NCBI GenBank assembly: GCA_032622095.1
Contig: CP136064.1
Location: 115,494,004 to 115,558,003, forward strand
DNA from: Siphonodentalium dalli
Taxonomy: Eukaryota > Mollusca > Scaphopoda > Gadilida > Siphonodentaliidae
Direction: 5' to 3'
DNA: 64,000 nucleotides
Each line of letters opens with the position of its first letter. The stretch's first letter is position 1. A program made the position numbers and the translations under genes. The notes under the pieces were generated by a model that was given only the letters and a program-made list of their open reading frames with translations, searched no databases and was not told where the DNA came from. This document shows, piece by piece, positions 52,301 to 61,300 of the stretch.

Positions 52301-55300
52301 TCGTCCCATGGCTTTGTTCGGCCTATTTAGGAATTTCTTTGCCAGAAACATGACTATATGAGCGTTTATGAGCAAAATGGACCCGATTTTACCTTGAATT
52401 GAACATTTTGAAGGTCAAGGTCAGGTTGGGGTCACGATTTGACCCGTCCAATACACTCCCCAGACAAAAGTATCCATAGGTATCAAATTTCGTCGAAATC
52501 CGCCAATTATACCCGATTTTACCTGGAATTGACCATTTTGAAGGTCAAGGTCAGGTTATGGTCACGATTTGACCCGTCCAAAACACTCCCCGGACAAAAG
52601 TATCCATGGGTATCAAATTTCGTCGAAATCCGCCAGTTTTACCCGATTTTACCTTGAATTGACCATTTTGAAGGTCAAGGTCAGGTTGGGGTCACGATTT
52701 GACCCGTCCATGACACATCCCGGTTAAAAGTACCCCTAGGTAGCAAGTTTAGGCTCAATTTTCAAGTCTATAAAGGATATACATACACACACATATATAT
52801 ATCTCATATATATTTTGAAGACCTCTGTCTGTCTGTATGTTTGTATGTTTGTCTGTATGTTTGTCATTTATACAAATCTACGATTCTCGACTGATCGGGA
52901 CGAAACTTGGTACGTGTGTGTAGTTTGACCAGGCGGTGGACGTTGTCGTATTGGCGAGCCCGTGCGGCGCCCGCTTCGCGCATGCGCAGACGAGATCTCA
53001 GAAACGGGTGGAGCTATCGACTTGAAATTTGCTATGTGAATGTATCTTGCCCCGGATACGAATTGTATCGGGTCGCCGAGCCCGTGCGACGCCAGCTTCA
53101 CGCATGCGCAGACGAGATCTCGGAAACGGGTGGAGCTATCGACTTGAAATTTGCTATGTGAATGTATCTTGCCCCGGATACGAATTGTATCAGGTCGCCG
53201 AGCCCGTGCGACGCCAGCTTCGCGCATGCGCAGACCGGATCTCGGAAACGGGTGGAGCTATCGGCTTGAAATTTGGTATGTGAATGTATCTTGCCCCGGA
53301 TACGAATTGTATCGGGTCGCCGAGCCCGTGCGACACCAGCTTCGTGCATGCGCAGACCAGATCTCGGAAACGGGTGGAGCTATCGACTTGGTTTTTGAAT
53401 AGCCCGGACAACGTCGGGCTCATCGGCTAGTCTATTATATATTTTGGAAGATATTTTGAGTGTGTGTGTGTGTGTGTGTGGCTGTCTCTCTGTTCGCGAT
53501 GGACTCGAAAACGGCCAAACCGATTTCGATTAAACTTGGTATGTGGGGGTACTTTCGACCGGGGAGTGGCATAGGCCTATTAATTTGCCCGTGCGACGTG
53601 ACCTTGACACCGGATCATTTCAAGGTCAAACACCCGAGTATCACAGGATTTCGATGAAAATTAGTGTCAAGGGATACTTTCGTATGGGGAGTGTCATAAG
53701 CCTATCCATTTGCCCGTGCGACGTGACCTTGAAATCGGGTCAATTCAAGGTCAATTCGCGAATTTTTATGGGATTTCGAAGAAATTTGATACATAGGGTT
53801 ACTTTTGTCCACTGAGTGTTTTGGACGGGTCAAATCGTGACCCCGACCTGACCTTGACCTTCAAAATTATCAATTCATGGTCAAATCGGGTAAAACCGGA
53901 TGGATTTCGACGGGTACTTTTGTCGGGTACTTTTGTCCGGGCAGTGTTTTGGACGGGTCAAATCGTGACCCCACCTGACCTTCACCTTCAAAATGGACAA
54001 TTCAAGATCAAATCGCGCAATTCGTCGAAAAGCAGAGGGGAAACAGCCCGGACGAAGTCGGGTCCACCAGCTAGTCTATTATATATTTGAGGAAAGTCTG
54101 TGTGTGTGTGTGTGGCCGCGATGGACTCGAAAACGGCTCAACCGATTTCGACGAAACTTGGTACGGGCACGAAGTATCACCCGGGAACCAACATAGGCCC
54201 ATCCGTTTGTTCGTGCGGCGTGACCTTGACCTTAAAAACCGGTGACCTTCAACCCGTATCTCGGCTCCTGCCAGGCCGATTTGGACAGAGTTTGGTATGA
54301 AGGGGCAGTGTGAGGCGCCGAGCCATTTCGTCATGCCCGGATGCGTGACCTTGACCTTTCAAATGACCTTGAAACCGTATCTCGGGAACCGCTGGGCTGA
54401 TTTCCCCCATTTTTGGGGTGTTGGTGTAGGTTGACCCCGGGAGTAACGTGGGCATGTCCGTCTGTCAGTGCGGCGTGACCTTGACCTTCGAGTGACCTTG
54501 AACTCATATCTCGGGATCCGCTGAGCCGATATTCACCAAATTTGGTGGAAACGGGTAGTATGTCTGTCCGTGCGGCGTGACCTTGACCTTCGAGTGACCT
54601 TGAACTCATATCTTGGGATCCGCTGAGCCGATTTCCACCGAATTTGGTGTAAACGGGTAGTGTGAGGCGCTGAGCAATTTCATCACACCCGGGTGCCCGT
54701 GCGGCATGACCTTGACCTTCGAGTGACCTTGACTCTCTATCTCAGGATCCGATGGGACGATCGGGATGAAATTTCGTAGGTAGGGATGGTTCGGGTAGCC
54801 AAACATTTTCAACGGGTAGCGGCGTGACCTTGACCTTTCAAATTACTATGAACCTGTATCTCGGTATCCGCTTTCCGATTTCCACCATTTTTGGGGTGTT
54901 GGTGTAAAAAAAAAAAAACACAACGACTCTCCCCGTCAAGACGGGTACCCAGCTAGTCTATCTATACTATATATTTTGAGACTTCGTATATATGTGTGTG
55001 TGTGTGTACTTCATAGAATCCAAAACGCGTGTACAGTTTGAGATCAAATTTCGTATGTAAGTGTAAAATCCCACCGACACCGCCGTAGTCGTGTTTTCGA
55101 GAAGCTCTGAGCACCCTTTATCCACTCCCAAATCACCGCAAAGGCACGGCGGGGGGTTAAGGCATTAACGCTCTTTATCTATACCTTATACGGAGGTTTT
55201 AACAACAAACGCTCTTTATTGCAATGGACGTGGCTAAACGATACCCCATGCGGATTCCAATGGACGTGGCTAAACGACTGACCCCATGCGTCCGAAATAC

Positions 55301-58300
55301 GGATGCGGACGAAATGCAACTAAAAAGGCAGAATTGATCTAAGAGCTCGAAATATTATGCAGAGGGATTTCACGACGGGATTAATTGACTGTCCGCTCTG
55401 AAGTTTAGGACGGGGAGGACGGGTACCATGAATTAACTCATTGAAAAAAAAAGAATGCGTTATCTCGCAAACGGGTGGAGCTATCGACTTGAAATTTGCT
55501 ATGTGAATATATCTTGCCCCGGATACAAATTTTATCGGGTCGCCGAGTCCGTGCGACGCCAGCTTCGCGCATGCGCAGACGAGATCTCGGAAACCGGTGG
55601 AGCTATCGACTTGAAATTTGGTATGTGAATGTATCTTGCCCAGGGTACGAATTTTATCGGGTCGCCGAGCCCGTGCGACGCAAGCTTCGCGCATGCGCAG
55701 ACCAGATCTCGGAAACGGGTGGAGCTATCGACTTGAAATTTGGTTAAATTAAAAAAATGTCATGTTTCTGAAACAAAGCCATGAGACGAATGCCGCCAGT
55801 GGCGGGCTAACCTGCTAGTACTATATATTTTGAGACTTCCGTATGTGTGTACTTCATAGAATCCAAAACGCGTGTAAAGATTGAGCTCAAACTTCCTATG
55901 TAAGTGTCAAATCGCACCGACACGAACGTGGTCGCGGTTTAGAGAAGCTCAGAGCACCCGTTCTCCAATCTCAAATCACCGCAAAGGCACGGCAGGGGTT
56001 AATCAAGTGATTATTTAATGAGCGTTTGTTTTTGACGCATCTCTATAAAGAGCGTCTTTTCCCCATTCAACGTTATTCGCATCTGCAGAGTTATACGGGA
56101 ACGCAAACGTTATCGCTCGAAATTTATTCCCTGCGAGCACGGATGGCGCGCTTTGTTTTTACAGTATATACCTTCGGTATATACCGAAATCATCCCAGAT
56201 AATCACGAATATAGCATCATATTTCTCCCCAGATATACCGTTATAAAGCTACTGGAATCTGCCAATCTACGGGAAATTCCAGGGAATGCCGATTGAGCTC
56301 AAACTTGCTACCTACGGGAAGTGTCATATATATGAGTGTGTCCTTTATAGACTCTAACCCATTGAGCTCAAACTTGCTAAATAAGAAAATAGCCCCCAAG
56401 CCGTAAATATCAACAACAACGATATTGCTACCTACGGGGAGCAACGTTATTAGCATCAGCAGAATTATGCAGAGAGAAAGTGCTTTCCTATTTTTAGAAC
56501 GCAACACATGTTTACGTCGCGTTGGTGATTGAGGTTCACAACGGGGTTAATTGACTGTCCGCTCTTTGCGACGATGAGGTTCACGACGGGGACTATTGAC
56601 CAACACTCACAATTTCGTCTTTTGCATCAGATACCAACACCTCGACCGATCGGGACGAAACTTGGTACGTGAGTGTAGTTTGACCAGGTGGTCGTCGCTG
56701 TCGCATTGGCGAGTACGTGCGACGCCCGTGCAGCGCATGCGCAGACGAGATATCGGAAACGAGCTATCGACTTGAAATTTGGTATGTGAATGTATCTTGC
56801 CCCGGATACGAATTTTATCGGGTCGCCGAGCCCGCGCGACGCCAGATTCGCGCATGCGCAGACCAGATCTCGGAAACGGGTGGAGCTATCGACTTGAAAT
56901 TTGGTTTTTGAGTAGCCCGGTCCTGTACGGGGTTACATTGAAAAACTAAAATTAATGGATCGACCAAAGCCATGGGACGAATGCCGCCAGTGGCGGGCTA
57001 ACCTGCTAGTACTATATATTTTGAGAACTCCGTATATATGTGTGTGTGTATATGTGTGGGTACTTCATAGAATCGAAAACGCGTGGACAGATTGAGCTCA
57101 AATTTTTCGTATATAAGTGTAAAAACCCACGGACACCGTCGGCGTCGCGTTTTGGAGAAGCTCAGAGCACCCGTTCACCAATCTCAGTCACAAAAAACGG
57201 CACTGCGGTGGTTAATCAAGTGATAATTTAATGAGCGTTTGTTTTTGACGCATCGCTATAAAGAGCGTGTGTTTACCATTCAACGTTATTAGCATCTGCA
57301 GAGAGATATACGGGAACAATACTTTTGAGTGGTTTCCTATGCGGGGAGATTTATTGGATGCCATAGTACTCTTACAACATCATTGTTATAGTATGTATGA
57401 CACTTAGGTCAGGGCTTAGGGGGGGGTAGTTAGTGTCGATATAGGCATAATGCTTCTCAGAAATCCCGGTTACAAACCAACACTCACAATTTCGTCTTTT
57501 GCATCAGATACCAACACCTCGACCGATCGGGATGAAACTTGGTACGTGAGTGTAGTTTGACCAGGTGGTCGTCGTTGTCGTATTGGCGAGCCCGTGCGAC
57601 GCCCGTGCAGCGCATGCGCAGACGAGATCTCGGAAACGGGTGGAGCTATCGACTTGAAATTTGGTATGTGAATGTATCTTGCCCCGGATACGAATTTTAT
57701 CGGGTCGCCGAGCCCGTGCGACGCCAGCTTCACGCATGCGCAGACCAGATCTCGGAAACGGGTGGAGCTATCGACTTGAAATTTGGTATGTGAATGTATC
57801 TTGCCCCGGATACGAATTTTATCGGGTCGCCGAGCCCGTGCGACACCAGCTTCGCGCATGCGCAGACCAGATCTCGGAAACGGGTGGAGCTATCGACTTG
57901 AAATTTGGTTTTTGAATAGCCCGGACAACGTCGGGCTCATCGGCTAGTCTCCTATATATTTTGAGAACTCTGTATATATATATATATATGTGTGTATATG
58001 TGTACTTTATAGAATCGAAAACAGCTGCACCGATCGAGACTAAACTTCCCATCTAAGGGTGAAATCCCACAGGAATGGTCTTCGCGGTGATTTGGAGAAG
58101 CTCAGAGCACTCGTTCTCCACTCTCAGTCACAAAAACGGCACCGCGGGGTTAATTGTATTGATAGTTAAAGAGCGTTCCTATCCGCAGTGTCGTTGATAG
58201 AGAGTGTGTAATGTGATTCTTACGTCTGGGTCTGGGCGTGTAAGACTGTATCCAGACATGAGCGTGTTGTGTGACGACATTCCCAACACCTAGCAGGGAC

Positions 58301-61300
58301 AAATATCTATTAGCCAGCATCAATGCGAGTCTTGTGACGTATTAATTCAAATGCTTTCGATCAAAAAATATTTTCTGTCGCACTCATATTTCGTCATCTC
58401 TACGAATCCACTGCAATCGACCTATTTTTAGAACGCAACACATGGTACCAAAATTACGTCGCGTTGGTGATGGGGGTGCACGGCGGGATTAATTTAAATA
58501 TGTCATGTTGGTAACAATATCTAGCCGAGAATTCCTCAGACCTACAGACGAATGCGACCAGCAAATTTCAAAATTGTCACTTGACCTCCCCATGAATATT
58601 TTCTGGGAAATTCCAGGGAATGCGTGCCCATTATCGGGCCATTGTGTGTGTCGCGGGCGCGCAATTTTAACACTTTCGAGGTAAATACACGTGGTTGTGA
58701 ATTACGTCACGCCACGTGGATCCAGGCGGAAGTTAACCTGACCCTTCCGATGCCGTGTACGTTAGTGATACCGGAGTTATAGCGTGCGCGTTATGTTTTT
58801 TGACTGACCGCAGTGCCCGATCTGCCGAATGTGAACATGTTATCAACTGTTACGGCAGTCCGTGGCCCACGGCAGTCAATTGCCGTGTCGAATATTGAAG
58901 CCTACTGATCAATTCAAGGTCAAATCGGGTAAAACTGGCGCAGCATACGTGTCTCGGAAGCTGTTGCAATTGCTTTTTCGAACAAAGCCATGAGACGAAC
59001 CACGCCAGTGGCGGGCTAGCCTGCTGTATATATATACAAAGTCTCAAAATATATAGTAGATATATGGCATTGAGCATATATTATCGACCTCTTTGACTTT
59101 GTGTCAATTACACATAACAATAGCATAATAAAAGATATAAAAGTTGCCGTGGTTCCTTTGAACATCCAATTATATATAACACTTTTTGAAGGAGGGATAA
59201 TAATCCGGTTTAATAAGTAATCACATATACAATCGCTCTTTATTCGCACCATATCGGGAATAGGCTTAACAGTGAATGCTCTTTATTGAGTCATTATAAA
59301 GGGAATTGGGGACTCGACTTTGGATAGTTGACATCGTGAATATTTACTAATTACATAACACGCGTAAATACATGTACACGAACTGTCGATATATATGCTT
59401 TAAATACCTGTCAAAGTAATAGCAATTTCCGGTTTAGTAAACGCTCTTTATTAGCACCATATCAGCAATAAGCTTAATATGGCACATTCTTTTTTGAATC
59501 ATGGTGATGGAAAGTGGGGACTCGACTTAGAATAGTTCTCATCGTGAATATTTACTAAATTATTCATCAATATACTGCCCATTGCAATTTTATGTATTTG
59601 TAACCATGTCCGACTAGTAAAATTAAATGCTCCTTGTTTGGTATATATGCATTCGTTTTTTTAGCGATAGGTTCAATTGGATATACTCACGACTGGACGC
59701 TCCGGCAAATTTATATTCTTTACGGGAGTTGACGGAACAAATTCTGAACAATTTTGACGGCAACCACTTTAATAGTTTCTGATTTTGTGCAACGAGTTTC
59801 CAACATAAATCCCGCCAAATGTCACGTAAACGAACATCGTTTGGAAATGAATGTAGAATTATACCTAATTCAGAGTCACTATACCGGCCACAACCGAAAA
59901 CACTGTATTTATTTGGCATTGTCACAATGAATGAACGACACTCGGGGCATATATATATATATGAAAAATTAAACAACATCGTGAACACGCACTCAAATAG
60001 CCTCGGAGTTCACATCTCGGCTCGTGTTTTTATAAGCTTAATTTTTGACACGACAGTGTTATCTACCCCACTCAATCGGCCTTCTATATTTTTATCAATA
60101 ACTTTCCAAACAGCACTTATAACAAATCACAAGTGAAGATAACTCACAGGGCGATGACAATTCACCACGTTTACACAATGTTATTGACATGACCCGCAGT
60201 AATTCATTTACACTCACGTGCACGTGTCGATTCCGCATTTTACATCGCCACTCAGATGACGTCATATAGGTAGACACAATTAACTCTGACTCCGTGTTTT
60301 TAATTAGTCTACTCATTTGATGTAAATAGGGGTGGCTTTCCGATAGGGTTTTGTTGTATTCATCAGGATAGCAATCCTTTAAATACCAAATATTCGCAGA
60401 GCCCTATTTAATATGTATGCTATGCACAATATGTATGTGTGTATACGAGAACTCATCTTCAATAAGTCCGATATAACTAAATTGCTAGCTTTACATCCAA
60501 CTTTTTCAGGAAAATAAGGCAGGAGGGCAAATTTAATTTTTTTTAATATTTTATTCTTCCTAACATAAATGGTCATGGGCAGTTCTAGATATTAAAGCAG
60601 AATTATAATACAATCTTATATAATACAAGGTGATTGTTCAATTTGATAAAATTTGACTGATTAATTTGATGATTTAAGGCATGAGATAAAGTTTACATAA
60701 AAGACATCCAATTTTAAAAAGTGTATGGTTGGGGATTAAAAATACGGTCGGGAGAGGATGTAAATCAAGCAATATACAAACATGAAAGTGTGAACACTGT
60801 TACTCAACTTGGAGAGAGGATAATGTTATAAATTAGTCAAAAGAAAATGCAGGAATGCAGAAAGTTTAAATGTTTAAGTAATACTAGTTCAACCCGAAGA
60901 GCAATATGAAGCTTGAGTCAATTGGATAAAAATGTTTGGTAGGGCATGTCGAAGATTTAGTGATGAAAAGAGTGAAATCCAAGATGGCTGCTGGCAAAAT
61001 GTTTCTGATCAAATATCGTTCAAATTTGATAGCTCCAATCTAGAAGTGATCCTGAACATGCCTGCAAATTTTCAAAACATTTGTCTAATAAATGCGGGCT
61101 GCATGGTGTTCTGATGGACTGAAATGTGAAATCCAAGATGACTGGTAGTTAGGGCTGCAACAATACACTTGGTCACGAGACAAATCACAATACATGATCA
61201 ATGATACAATATACATATCGCGATACACTAAATTAGTGTTTCCAAATGAATACAACCTGAATGATCAGAAACAACAGTTTATAACTGGAAGTAGAGTTCA

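Noticed and set aside
51185-53423. Many overlapping open frames of 70-145 codons on both strands in the Helitron-like elements
   Set aside because: They arise because the 122-bp core unit lacks stops in several frames and shifts phase by two at each repeat. The same peptide words appear from both strands and in H1, H2, H4 and H9. No start context or family match.
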